In this document: positions 24,501 to 39,500 of the stretch, piece by piece
Position numbering within the stretch: the stretch's first letter is position 1
Layout: each line of letters starts with the position of its first letter
NCBI RefSeq assembly: GCF_963676685.1
Contig: NC_092349.1
Location: 77,946,604-78,010,603 of the forward strand
DNA length: 64,000 nucleotides
From: Mytilus edulis
Lineage: Eukaryota; Mollusca; Bivalvia; Mytilida; Mytilidae
Direction of reading: 5' to 3'
Program-made: the position numbers and the translations under genes
Notes under the pieces: generated by a model
What the model was told of the DNA's origin: nothing
What the model saw: the letters and a program-made list of their open reading frames with translations, nothing else
Databases searched by the model: none

Positions 24501-27500
24501 ATTGTCTGGCAGCAGCAGCAGCCCTGGTGAAGTATGTAGAATTCATACAGAATATTGTATTTGCACCAAGATCTATGAAGATTGTGTTTAAAGGCAGTGA
24601 AAACACCACAATGATAGGTAATTTAAAATATTTATTGTTATTAAATGAAAATGGGATGTCGGGAACACATTTCAATTTTTGGAAAGTTTAAAGCAGTCAT
24701 ATTATGGTGTGGGTTTGTTGGTATCTGGTTTAAGACATTATGATTTTCCAAATTACTATATATTTATAGTTTACTAATGATGGTATTTTGGAACAAAGCA
24801 AAAACTTATTTGATTTTTGGGATTGTGGGCATACCCATTTTTCCACAAGAATTACCAATGTGACCCAAAGCAGTGTTTTCATAGGTTTTAATGTACAGCT
24901 TTTGTTTTCGGGGTAAAAATTGCATGAAATGCAATCAAACCCTAATGGGACTCAGTTGTAATTGAAAGCTACGTACCCATATATGTTCCAGACCTCATCA
25001 CAACTTTTGAGAGAACAAATGACATAGTTCATTGAGATGAACATTCATATTCTAACCCTGCAAATGTCTAGCAATTTACTTTAAGATAGTATATGCTCAG
25101 AATTTAAAGTTACAAACTGATGTAAAACTTGACTTGTGAAGAAAGCTATTTCAGTAAAAATTTCAGAAGTTGTCAATGATGCATATATCTGAGCTAAAAT
25201 TTGTTACAAAGGAAATGTGAGCTTTTGCCATCACTTGGCGTCCGTAGTCGTCCGTCGTCGTCGTTGTCTGTCCAGTGTAAACTATTTCAAACATCTTCTC
25301 CTCTGAAACTACTGAACCAATTCCAACTAAACTTAAGCTGAATGATCCTTAGGGTATCTAGAATAAAGTTTGTGTTTTATTTTCTGTTTCGTCAAAGAAC
25401 ATGGCCGCCATGGCTAAAAATAGAACATAGGGGTAAAATACAGTTTTTGGCTTATATCTCAAAAACTAAAGCATTTAGAGGAAATGTGACATGGGGTTAA
25501 AATGTTCATTTAATTTAGGTCAAGTTTTATCAGGTTTGAAATTTTCAGATTAATCTAACTCATTGTTGGGTTGGCAGTGTTCCAGCTAGGCCATTTTCAC
25601 AGGGCGGTTCCCCCGCCCTTTTCCTAATGCCGCCCTGTGCCCTTTTTGCAGTTTCCAGGGCGCCCTGCCTTTTTAAAGATAGATTGTATTTTATTTTGTT
25701 CGTTTTGTTATGATCCGCCATTAATACGAAATTTTACCTTTCGACAAGTTTATGACTTTGTTTACGACCCCAAGCTAATCAACGGTTACAACTGCCGGTG
25801 TCATAATCTGTTGTTACAGGTAATCCATGTATCGGATTGGTCATTAATGATCATCAACATTTATTCATTCAAATAGAATCGGTCAGTCGGCATGAAGAAA
25901 TGTTTATACGACAACACAATTTGCAATGTTAACCTTAGTTTCATGGAGAATATGTAATTGACAGAATGTGGAAAACCATAATCAACTTGTTTTCCGTAAT
26001 TATTTTTAGCATTGTTGATCCTATTTACTTCTTCTATGTACTGTGTATAATCCTCCAAAGAAGGAGCACACCCGAATAAAGAAAGATAACTCATGTTTTT
26101 TTCCTAGCATTGAGTTACCTACTTAAGATATGTCTACATACTTCTGGATTTAGAATTTACATGTTTAGGTCTTTTGAATTATGGGAAAATTTAAAGGGTG
26201 TTTGTAGCAGTGTGGGTAGGGTGCCTTGGTCATCTTTTTCTGTATTCTTTATTTCTAATACAAATTTTCACCAGCTATATCCTAACATTGTGCATTTACT
26301 GAGCACAGCTGCTGTATTACCATTAAGCACAGCAGAGACAGAAAGGGTCTTTCCCAGGTATAACTTGTATGACTATAGAAACAGAATGAAGCAGGAAACC
26401 CTGCAAAACATACTGCATATAAAGCTAAACTGTGACAAGCAATGCCTTGAAAACTTGTGTGACAAGGTGGTTGACAAGTTTTTTCAACATAAAAAGTAGA
26501 CAAATCGAGTTTTATCTGGGCTAATCATTTGAATGGTTTGACACTAGTAATTTGGGGCCCTTTATAGCTTGTTGTTCAGTGTGAGCCAAGGCTCCGTGTT
26601 GAAGGCCGTACATTGACCTATAATGGTTACTTTTATAAATTGTTATTTGGATGGAGAGTTGTCTCATTGGCACTCACACCACATCTTCCTATATCTAATC
26701 ATGTTGTACTTGTATATATATAACCAGTGATTCAATGAATAAAGACAATGTTTGACTAATATCTTTATTAAAACATGCCCTTTTCATATAATCATATCAC
26801 ACGTTAAATGCCCTTTTTCAGGATTGGCACCCTGCCCTTTTGAAATCCTAGCTGGAACACTGGGTTGCTACCACTAAATTGGTAATTTTAAGGAAATTTT
26901 GCAGTTTTTGGTTATTATCTTGAATATTATTATAGATAAAGATAAACTGAAAACACCAAAAGTTCAGCAAAGTTAGATCTACAAATAAGTTATATAAGAC
27001 CAAAATTGTCAATTGACCCTTTATGGACAATTTTACACAATTTGTTTATCATGTTTTCTAATTTAAAAAAATCTTCTCCTCTGAAATTACTGAATCAAAT
27101 TAAACCAAACTTAAGCTGAATGATTCTTAGGTTATCTAGAATAAAGTTTGTGTTTTATTTTCTGTTTCCTCAGAAAACATGGACACCATGGCTAAAAATA
27201 GAACATAGGGTAAAATGCAGTTTTTATACGACCGCAAAAATTTTAATTTTTTGGTCGTATATTGCTATCACGTTGGCGTCGTCGTCTGCGTCGTCGTCGT
27301 CGTCCGAATACTTTTAGTTTTCGCACTCTAACTTTAGTAAAAGTGAATAGAAATCAATGAAATTTTAACACAAGGTTTATGACCACAAAAGGAAGGTTGG
27401 GATTGATTTTGGGAGTTTTGGTCCCAACATTTTAGGAATTAGGGGCCAAAAAGGGCCCAAATAAGCATTTTCTTGGTTTTCGCACTATAACTTTAGTTTA

Positions 27501-30500
27501 AGTGAATAGAAATCTATGAAATTTTGACACAAGGTTTATGACCACAAAAGGAAGGTTGGGATTGATTTTGGGAGTTTTGGTTCCAACAGTTTAGGAATTA
27601 AGGGCCAAAAAAGGGCCCAAATAAGCATTATTCTTGGTTTTTGCACCATAACTTTAGTATAAGTAAATAGAAATCTATGAAATTTAAACACAAGGTTTAT
27701 GACCATGAAAGGAAGGTTCGGTTTGATTTTGGGAGTTTTGGTCCTAACAGTTTAGGAATAAGGGGCCCAAAGGGTCCAAAATTGAACTTTGTGTGATTTC
27801 ATCAAAAATTGAATAATTGGGGTTCTTTGATATGCCGAATCTAACTATGTATGTAGATTCTTAATTTTTGGTCCCGTTTTCAAATTGGTCTACATTAAGG
27901 TCCAAAGGGTCCAAAATTAAACTTTAGTTTGATTTTATCAAAAATTGAATCCTTGGGGTTCTTTGATATGCTGAATTTAAAAATGTACTTAGATTTTTAA
28001 TTATTGGCCTAGTTTTCAAGTTGGTCCAAATGGGGGTCCAAAATTAAACTTTGTTTGATTTCATCAAAAATTGAATAAATGGGTTCTTTGATATGCCAAA
28101 TCTAACTGTGTATGTAGATTCTTAATTTTTGGTCCAGTTTTCAAATTGGTCTACATTAAGGTCCAAAGGGTCCAAAATTAAACTAAGTTTGATTTTAACA
28201 AAAATTAAATTCTTGGGCTTATTTGATATGCTTTATCTAAATATGTACTTTGATTTTTGATTATGGGCCCAGTTTTCAAGTTGGTCCAAATCAGGATTCC
28301 ATATCAAGTATTGTGCAATAGCAAGAAATTTTCAATTGCACAGTATTGCACAATAGCAAGAAATATCTAATTGCACAATATTGTGCAATAGCAATTAATT
28401 TTCAATTGGAGTTATCTTTCTTTGTATAGAATAGCAGTTGAAAATATATGTTGGAAATTTGCCAGACATGACTATGATGTCATTTTCTATTTTTATTTGC
28501 AAATAACTTTATGTAAATAACTTCATTGGAAATTTGCCAATATAAAATGTTGCTGATGAAGCTTTTTTTCCTTATCTTATCTAAAATGTTTTAAGATAAT
28601 GTATGTTGGACATTTGCCAGACATGACTATGATGTCATTTTCTATTTTTATTTGCCAATAACTTTATGTAAATAACTTCATTGGAAATTTGCCAATTTAA
28701 AATGTTGCTGATGAAGTTTTTTTTTATTGTTTTATACAATAAACAATGTATATTCACTTTTACTACCAACCAATCTTTACCATTCAGTGATAACAAGCAC
28801 TTTATTTTACATTTTTATATTTTATGATGTATTTAAAAGAGTAGTTATTGTTGCAAACTCCATTAGAAATTTGAATTGATATCAGTTTTGGAAAAAGGGA
28901 AACGGGGATGTGAAAAAAAGGGGGGGGGGTTTAAATTTTTCTCATTTCAGATTTCATAAATAAAAAGAAAATTTCTTCAAACATTTTTTTGAGAGGATTA
29001 ATATTCAACAGCATAGTGAATTGCTCAAAGGCAAAAAAAAACCTTTTAAGTTCATTCTGTGTCAGAAACCTATGCTGTGTCAACTATTTAATTTTAGATT
29101 TAAAAAGTTTGAAGAAGAAATCTTTAATTGATTTGTAAAATCTTGACATTTGTTTAGTGTAAAAAAAAACATGTAATGTCAAAAATTTGATCACAATCCA
29201 AATTCAGAGCTGTATCACGCTTGAATGTTTTGTCCATACTTGCCCCAACTGTTCAGGGTTTGACCTCTGCGGTCGTATAAAGCTGCACCCTGGGGAGCAC
29301 CTGGTTAGCTTATATCTCAAAAACTAAAGCATTTAGAGGAAATCAGACAAGAAGATAAAGTATTCATTAGGTCAAGGTCTACCTGCCCTGAAATTATCAG
29401 CCAAATCAGGTATCTGATTTTTAAAGGCAGTGCTTTAAGGCCTGACTTTCAAGTCATGAGGTTCATCTTTCCTTACGCAAATCTTTGCTGGGGGTCATTT
29501 TGCAAGAAATAGATCCGGAAATGTTTAAATTTCTCCTCTACTTTTTGTGGTATGTGTTGGTTTTTGTTCCTTTCATTTACATTGGGAAATAAAGAAACGA
29601 TCAGTGTGTATTGTTCTTTTTAAAAATCTGTTTATTAATGTGTCTTTTGCATTATAAGGAGTCAATCTGATTACAAACTATCATTATTCGAATTCTGTGT
29701 GGAAAGAGGTCCGTTCAATTTCGAGTACTATTTGCGATCTAAAGATATTTTAAAATCATTTCACTCGTTAATATAACATGATATTATAATTAAAAGTCGA
29801 CTGACCGTGAATTATATTGCATAATATACAATTTAAAGTATTTCTGTACGTGAAGCCGTATGACGTTATAGTTATTTAGGTCTCAGTTATGTAAAATATG
29901 AAATTATCGTTCCTGAATAGGGTTCCACTAATTAAAGACAAGAAGCGTCTAAAAGTGATAAGAAGCGACAATAAAATTAAAATAGCGATAAGAAGCGACA
30001 ATATAATTAATTTAGCGAGAAGAAGCGTCAAGAAGACTATATAGCGACTATACATAAATAAAAAAAATGTCATTGCAACAACTTATTCCCCATAGATATT
30101 AAAAAAAAACATGCATTATTTTTTATTATAGGGGCAGTTATAAAACATTTTTTATATTACTGTCCATTGATAGATAAAAATATGTTTTTATTAAGAAGAA
30201 AGAGATTAGTTTTTATTAGATATAAAAAAAAAATATATTTTATGCACACGCTAAAAATTGGCCATCAAAACAAAAAAAATCAATTTCCTTTTTGAAGAAT
30301 TTATTGAATCAAAACCATGCAATATCATTTCCTTTCTAACAGTGAAATTCTTCTTTTTCATAGGGACATATTTGATAGGTGTAGCTTCACCCTATCACAT
30401 CAAATGAGAATAGCCTCGTGAGAGAATTTCGATTCGCTTGTCCCTTGTTAGTTATTGTCGCTTCGTCACTAAATTAAACTTCTTGTCGCTGTTTGTCTCT

Positions 30501-33500
30501 AAAATTCTTCTTGTCTCTTATTAGTGAGACCAGTCAGTTCCGTCCTTAACTTCCGTTTTTGCACTGCAAAACAATCACACAATTAACGATGCCTAGTCCT
30601 TGTTGTTGTGTACCTGAGTGTCATTTAAGAGGAGGACTTGCATTTCTAAATGACTTAATAAGAAGGAAAAGTTGGATCAACGCCATGGCTCAAACGTAGA
30701 TTGTCATGTGCGATGCAATCATAGAACCCATATCAATCAGCTGTTGTTTGCAAGGCACATTTGACTGAAAACGACTACGTTCAGGAAACTATTCATGGTA
30801 AAACTTTATTTTCTTTAAGAAATATATACTGTTATTTATATAATCGCCATGCAAGTAAACCAAAGTCTGTTTGCAACCGCAATTATCGTTTTAGAATAAA
30901 AAGGGGGTGAATTCAAGACGTCATAACTTTTGGGATTACGATTCAATATCATCTGTTTGACATTTTTTGGTTAATACTACAATTGTATGGTTTTTCTACA
31001 AGAGATATATTATACTGATAATTATTTTAGCAGTAATTATGTAAATTTCGGTTGTAATGACAAGAATTCATGAGCTATGTCTCGGGCTTTCTTGAAAAAT
31101 ATCAATGACAATGTAAACAGGAACAAAACATGGACATGAATGATGCTCTTCACCTATGTTATAGTTATTTAGGTATGTGTGTTGCACAAGTCTTTCACAA
31201 GTTTCAAAAAAGCTAATGTTATAAAACTTTTTTCAGGGCACATACCCACTTTATAGAGACTTGTCTACTGCCATGCATTCCCATCCTATTTTCATGCACC
31301 ATTTGTAAGCAAGAGACTGAATGGTTTACAAAATTAAAAATCAGGACGGTGTCCCGTTAAACCAAAAGAACTAAACTGGATGAATATTGTAGGAGAAATC
31401 TAGAGGAAAGTTTTGATTTGTGAAATTGGTTTTCCTGAACAGATGTACATTCATCCTGCAGGAAAGATTTATAACTGTCCACCACCAACTGACGAGCTAA
31501 TGTTGAGCTTCACAGATGGAATTACTCAAACACCATAAATGCCTATGTTTTCAGCACAGATTTCACAAATCATGACACAGCTGTGCATTTTTATGCCCCA
31601 CCTACGATAGTAGGGGGCATTATGTTTTCTGGTCTGTGCGTCCGTTCGTCTGTTCGTCCGTTCGTCAGTTCGTCCGTCCGTCTGTCCCTCTTCAGGTTAA
31701 AGTTTATGGTCAAGGTAGTTTTTGATGAAGTTGAAGTCCAATCGACTTCAAACTTGGTACACATGTTCCCTATGATATGATCTTTTTAATTTTAATGCCA
31801 AATTAGAGTTTTTATCCCAATGTCACGGTCCACTGAACATGGAAAATGATCGTGCGAGTGGGGCATTCGTGTACTAGGGACACATTCTTGTTTATACCTG
31901 TTAAGAGTCGAAAACTAAATATTATTTTTATATAAATAAACATATATTGTGTCATTTTAGAACTTATATTTTTCCAAAGGATGCATGAATGAAAGTAGTG
32001 AAATTCATTTTGCTTTGATATATAGATTTGAATTACAATTGTTCATGTTATTGTAATGCATATAAAAATAAGGAGATGTGGCACAATGTAAATATATGAT
32101 ATTCTGTGAGTTTATCAAACTAAAGGGGATAAGAAATGGGTATAAGCAGTTACAGGACTGTACTACTGTACAATCTCCAACAATGAGAAAAACTCATACT
32201 GTAAAGAGAATTTCATATTTACAAGCAAGTTTTGTTTTTGCATTGAATAATTTTCTTCTATTGTCTTAAAAGCAAATATGGGAAGTGGTTAAAATGCTAA
32301 TGAGACAGCTTTTATGGCCACCAGATGTCATTGTTACCTTGATTAAAAACTCCTTTTTAGCTCACCTGACCTGACTCATCACTTGATTTCGTCGTCCATA
32401 AACTTTTACAAAAAATCTTCTCTGAAACTACTGTGCCAAATTTAACCAAACTTAGCCAAAATCATCATTGCGGTATCTAATTTAAAAAATGTGTGGTTAG
32501 ACCCGGTCAACCAACTGAGATGGCCACTATGGCCAAAAATAGAACATACAGGTAAAATGTAGATTTTGGCTTATAACTCTGAAACCAAATCATTTAGAGC
32601 AAATCTGACATAGGGTGAAATTGTCTCTTCAGTGAAGATCTATCTGCCCAGGAATTTTCAGACAAATCTGACAACCCGTTGATGGATTGCTGCCCCCAAA
32701 TTAGTAATTTGAAGGAAATTTTGCAGAGTTTGGTTATTATCTTAAATATTATTATAGATAGAGATAAACTGTAAACAGCAATAATGTTCTGCAAAGTAAG
32801 ATCTACAAATAAGTCAATATGACCAAAATTTTAAGTTGACCCCTTAAAGAGTTATTGCCCTTTATAGTCAATTTTTAACAATTTTCATAAATTTTTGTAT
32901 TTTTTGTTAATTTTTAAAAAATATTTTCAACTGTAAATACTGGGCCATATTTATTATAGATGGAGATAATTGTAGCACCAAGAATGTTCAGTAAAGAAAG
33001 ATCTACAAACACATCCCCATCATCAAAAACACAATTTTGTCATTTTATATGTGTCCGTTGTTTAATATGCACATAGACCGTCCAAGGTGAGCGACACAGG
33101 CTCATGAGAGTCTCTAGGTCATTAATACAGGTAGATAACTTTATCATGTTTATACTGAAACATAATTTTGCTTGGAGGGAGAATTTAAAAAAAGTTCTGT
33201 CTTCAAAAGAGTTGACATGTTACTATGTACATTAACCATTATGTTACTTGATGTTCTAGCAATACACACAGAACGGAGACTAGTCAATCTTTGTGAATTA
33301 TTTTTCATAGGATAGGAGTAATTGAATATGTGTATATAATCAATAATTAAAAATAGTTTTATTTACATTAAAAAGGAAAAGTTCTTATGTCTTAAAAAAT
33401 GCATTTCATGGCGAGGTACAGAAAATATACTGTAAACAGTAGACTATAGATATAGGTGAACTAGGTACAAGAGAACTCTAAATCTGAAATACTACAAACC

Positions 33501-36500
33501 ACCTCTGTTCTATGGAAGATAATGATATAACTGGACTAGAAATACATACAACCTGTAATTAACTGCCTTTACAGCGCTTTCGCGCTTTGATTAGGTTATT
33601 GCCCCTGAATTGATGATTTTAAGGAAATTTTGCAGTTTACGGTTATTATCTTGAATATTATTATAGATAAAGATAAACTGTATACAGCAAAAATGTTTAC
33701 AAATAAGTTTATATGACCAAAACTGTCAATTGACCCCTTAAGGAGTTATTGCCCTTTAAAGACAACTTTTCACAATTTGTTCATCTAGTTTGCTTACTTT
33801 AAAAAACTTCTCCTTTGAAACTGCAGAATCAAATTCAGCCAAACTTGGGCTGAATGAGTTTCAGAGTATCTAGTATAAATTTTGTTTTTTATTTCCTTGT
33901 ACGTCAAAAAACATATATATATATATATAGCCACTATGGCCAAAATGAAACATAGGGGTAAAATGCATTTTTTTGCTTTTGAAGAAAATATGACAGATAC
34001 AAAGAACATTTAAATGGCATTTTTAAGCCATTCATTGATATATCTATTGAAAGGCAAAAATAATCATTTATAAAAGATTTAAGCAAAAAATTACAGGTGA
34101 GTGATTCAGGCTCGTGAGAGCCTCTTGTTTATCATGTTTAATATATATCAAGGGTCTGGAAATAGTCATCTTTACCTTTATAACTTTTGGCAATTTTTAT
34201 AACTTGTCTACACTTGAGGTTTAAATCTTGTAACATGAAGTTGGTGGTCATGCTTGATTATTGTTTGAAAATTGTACAGGGACTCGTCTGTGTTGATGAA
34301 CAACTGTTCTTGGGTTGCTGTCTCATTGAAGTTTACCCCTCACCTCCTTTTTATTTAATTCAAACTCACATATTTTCATATTATCAATGCTGGGGACTAA
34401 AGAGAATGAATCCAAAATTTAGTCTCTACATTCATGAACAATAAATTAACATGCATTATCATGATTTTATACATTGATTTTTTTAATTGAAATCAGTACA
34501 TTTGGAAAGACATATAAAGTTTAATACATCAAATATTGATACCTCACCTGGTCTCGTTAAAAAATAAATAAAATATCGTTATTGAACTTGAACCTGAATT
34601 AACTGAACTTACACTTGTCTTAAAAACAGTAATTATATAGATATATTTTAGAATATTTCTTAAAAGTTGATTATCCACAAATATGTTCTTCTCACCAAGC
34701 ACTTGATGACTTATAATAACAATAATATGATAGGGTTATCCAAGTCTTTTCTCAGTAACATGACAAATGTCACATGTGGAGAAGGATCTTGTAGCTCTTC
34801 CAGAACACCTGATATCAACCCAGTTTTTGGTGGGGTTGTTTTGCTAGGTTTTGGTTTTCTGTGTTTTGTTTTGTAGACTTGTTTGTCTTTTGGGTGTTTT
34901 TTGTTTTTTTTGCTGTGGTGTTGTCAGGCATCTTCAGTCTCTCTTTTGTAGTATAAAAGACAAGAATTATCAAGATTCTTCAATGTATAATTTATCCATA
35001 AGTAATATCAAATTCTGCCAAGTATGATCCCCAGGAATGGCAAGTAAAACATGAAGACGCATTACGATTAAAACAAATACGATGAGGATTCTCCAGTCCA
35101 TCTTCTTTGTTAATCAGTACTTTACTATTCTGTCCATCTTTAGATATTACTATTATTCTATCAGATTCATAGTCTGCAACAATAATATTACCATAATTAT
35201 CTGTACAAAGTCCTTTTGGCCCTTCTAAATCCTGTGTATATTGCCAGATCTGTTGACCTGATGCATTGATACAGTATACTGCTTTGCCATAACGGTCACT
35301 GTATATTACTCTGTCATTACAGTAAACAAGGAAATCACGAGTTGAGTCACACCCTTTTACTATTGACCTTAGTATATTTCCTTCCAAGTCTATTATACGG
35401 ATTTCACCAGTAAACAAACTTACAGCAAGAGAATTATTAGAGAAAGATAAACCCCAGCATGGACTGTCTAATTTGATAACTTTGGTTACTCTTTTATTTT
35501 TCATATTGAAGATCTTAATAACTTTCTCACTAGGATAATTTATGGCAATAGTGTCCTGATTGATCTGTGTGACATTTGAGGCTTCACCAGGTATTTTTAA
35601 CTGTTTGTCAAGTTTGCCATTAGAAGTAAGTTGGTAGACTTTACCATACCATTCCACTACTAGAATTCTTCCATCCATCAGACATATCATGTCACTGATA
35701 GGTTTCTTCATCACGTTGATCTTTATCTTTGTCTCAATATTGATTGTCATGTTGTTTACTTTTCCTTCTCTGCAAGGTTCACACAGTGTAGGTTTACTGG
35801 ATGCCATGACCTGAACATATACAGAATATAAGTTTTTTAGCAAGCTTGCACTAAAGTGTCTAAAAATAAGAGATGGCATGTAGAAAAATACTCCCCTCCC
35901 CACCCCCTCATATTTTACTGATAGAATTAATTCCCCCCTTTTGCACTAACATTAAGATACTGTACCTCCTGGATTTAAATGTTTTTAGACCATGGATGAA
36001 TTTGTCACCATTTTTTGTATTTCACAAAGCTTGGACAATAGGTTCTTCATAATCAAGAGATAGCTCCCTGGACAAGTTTTTTTCTTATTATTTTTAGACC
36101 ATTATAAAAAAGAAGATGTGGTATGATTGCCAATGAGACAACTCTCCACAAGAGACCAAATGACACAGAAATTAACAGCTATAGGTCACCGTATGGCCTT
36201 CAACAATGAGAAAAGCCCATACTTTATAGTCAGCTATAAAAGGCCCTGAAATCACAAATGTAAAACAATTCAAACGAGAAAACTAACGGTCTGATTAATG
36301 TACAAAAAAATGAACTAAAAACAAATATGTAACACAGCAACAAACGACAACCACTGAATACAGGCTCCTGATTTGGGACAGGCACATACATACAGAATGT
36401 GGCGAGGTTAAACATGTTAGCAGGATCCCAACCCTCCCCCTAACTTGGGACAGTGGTGTAATAGTACAACATAAGAACGAACTATAAAAATCAGTTGAAA

Positions 36501-39500
36501 AACTCATCAGATGGATACAAATAGAAATACATATAACAAAAACATGTGGACGTGACTGGGTACTTGTACATCACAATGACACTAAGTTCAGATCTAAGAG
36601 TACTCACAGTTACTGACAGCTAGTTCAAAGCCAATAACAACTAATATAAGAAATCATGCATCTAAGACTAAATTATCAAAATCAGTACACATCCAACATC
36701 CAATGGATTTAGTGTAAAGACGTCATTAACAGTCAGAGAAAAACATGACCTTGTGCAATGCCAAGATACAGGAGTAGACAGATTGTAGATCGATAATTGA
36801 AAGTGCATATGTATATAACAATAATATATAGTTTGCTTTTAATTTACTGATAACAAAATTAATATTAATACCAACAAAAACAACATTCAAAGATCTATTG
36901 ACAGTGTTGAATTGGTAATTTTACCATTAAACCATTTGGATTTTTTTTGGTAGCCAACACAACACTTTTTCACCTAAATTAAACTAGCTAGCAATAAATG
37001 ATTAGAATAAAGTAAAAACAAGAATGTGTCCCAAGTACACGGATGCCCCATCTGCACTATCATTTTCTATGTTCAGTGGACCATGAAAATGGGATAAAAT
37101 CTCTAATTTGGCATTAAAATTAGAAAGATCATATCATAGGGATAAAATTGAGAATGGAAATGGGGAATGTGTCAAAGAGACAACAACCCGACCAAATAAA
37201 AAACAACAGCAGAGGGTCACCAACAGGTCTTCAATTTAGCGAGAAATTCCCACACCCGGAGGCGTCCCTCAGCTGGCCCCTAAACAAATATATACTAGTC
37301 CAGTGATAATGAACGCCATACTAATTTCCAAATTGTACACAAGAAACTAAATTAAAATAATACAAGACTAACAAAGGCCAGAGGCTCCTGACTTGGGACA
37401 GGCACAAAAATGCGGCGGGGTTAAACATGTTTGTGAGATCTCAACCCTCCCCCTATACCTCTAACCAATGTAGAAAAGTAAACGCATAACAATACGCACA
37501 TTAAAATTCAGTTCAAGAGAAGTCCGAGTCTGATGTCAGAAGATGTAACCAAAGAAAATAAACAAAATGACAATAATACATACGGTAAATAACAACAGAC
37601 TACTAGCAGTTAACTGACATGCCAGCTCCAGACTTCAATTAAACTGACTGAAAGATTATGATTTCATCATATGAACATCAGGCACAATCCTTCCCGTTAG
37701 GGGTTTAGTATCATACTATCATAACATATATGAGAAGAACATAACCCGTGTCATGCCAATAACTGTTTTTAGAATAAATGTGTTTAGTTCCGATGCAAAG
37801 ACCTTATCAGTGACTGAATATTAACGCCAAAATATGCAATCTTTAATGACTTGACAACAGTATCGTAATTATATCCTTTCTTAATAAGTCTATTCAAAGG
37901 TTTTGTAAGTTTCTGAGGTGAATACTGACACCTTTGTGCTTTATAAAGAATATTTCCATAAAAAATTGGATGTGAAATACCTGAACGTATTAGAAGTCTG
38001 CATGTTGAGCTATATTTACGAATGATGTCTTTATACCGATGATAAAATTTAGTAAATGTTTTGACTAGTTTGTGATATCGAAAACCCTGGTGTAATAATT
38101 TTTCAGTAATACATAAATTTCTCTCGTTAAAATCTAAAACATTGTTACATACACAAGCGAATCGTACAAGTTGAGATATATAAACACCGTAAGATGGTGA
38201 CAAGGGAACGTCACCATCTAAAAACGGATAATTAACGATAGGAAATGAAAAATCATCCCTTTTATCATAAATTTAGTATTCAGCTTTCCATTAGTGATAT
38301 ATATATCAAGATCGAGAAAAGGGCAGTGGTCATTGTTAGTATTAGCTTTATTTAAAGTAAGTTCAACAGGATAAATTTCATTAATATACATTCTGAAGTC
38401 GTCATTATTGAGAGCCAAAATATCATCCAAATATCTAAAAGTATTATTAAATTTGTTTATCAGATGTTGTTTCGATGGGTCTTTGCTTATTTTTGTCATA
38501 AATTGTAACTCATAACAATACAAAAACATGTTTACTAAGTTTCAAATTGATTGGACTTCAACTTCATCAAAAACTACCTCGACCAAAAACTTTAACCTGA
38601 AGTGGGACGAACGGACGGACGGAAGGACGCACAGACCAGAAAACATAATGCCCATAAATGGGGCATAAAAATAATATAGTACAATACAGTATTTGTTATA
38701 TTTTTTTAAACCAATTTTAATCATTTATTGCTAGAAATTCATGTGACTGGGGTAAAGCACAGGGTCAGTAGAACTCTTGAGTGAAACATATTTTTTTATA
38801 TAAAAGAAAAGTTCCTTAATCTAGGTGCAATCACACTTTGATCCTAAAACTCATTCATGGTGTGGTAATGAATTTTTTTCGAAAATTAAACAAAAGAAAC
38901 AACTCAAAATCCTGCAGTTCTGTAAAAAATCTAAGTCTTCTAAATCATTCAGTGAATCTAATTACATAGTCAAAATAAAATGGGAAAGTTGTGTTATTTC
39001 AAATATGCATACCTTTTGTTTTGATAAATTTTCTCCAGCATTATAATTACTTTTTTCAACATATGTTGACATTCCTGGTCCTATTTATACCTGATCCAGG
39101 TAAACAGTACACATTTAAATGTCTTCCAATATTCAATGAACTATTTAATATATCGATCTATCTATATTTACCCTTTATCAATGTTTATAGACAGGTTTAA
39201 ATTTGTATAGATTCTTTATTTGCCTTAATGAAATTGGTCTGCATTTGATTCTTTCTTTGCAAATAAATTAATATTTTCTCATTTAAAAAAAAAAAGTTTA
39301 TATTTAATTTAAATAAATGAATACCCATTGATTCAGTGATTTAACCTGGGAACAATATATTTGTTCCTGATTTAACCAAAAGTAATCAAATTGTTCACTT
39401 ATGCATTTTCATTGTATTTTATGCCCCCTGCTATTAGGGGCATAAAGTGTCACCCTTGTCCGTATGTATGTCCTTCTGTACTTCCAAAATTTGTTTCTGT

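Larger units (their letters stand above)
25205..27224 (+). repeat. family D copies with a hAT-like insertion
   Basis: Family D landmarks are CATCACTTGGCGTCC, ATGGCCGCCATGGCTAAAAA and ATAGAACATAGGGGTAAAAT. The copy is interrupted at 25575-26862 and resumes with TTGCTACCACTAAATTGGTA. A second partial copy starts near 27066 and is itself interrupted at 27225. Confidence 0.7.
37019..38671 (-). repeat. family E element split by a retroelement
   Basis: Reverse orientation: AAGAATGTGTCCCAAGTACA at the left and ACAGACCAGAAAACATAATG with a GGGGCAT end at the right. The middle 37143-38524 is foreign. Confidence 0.75.
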
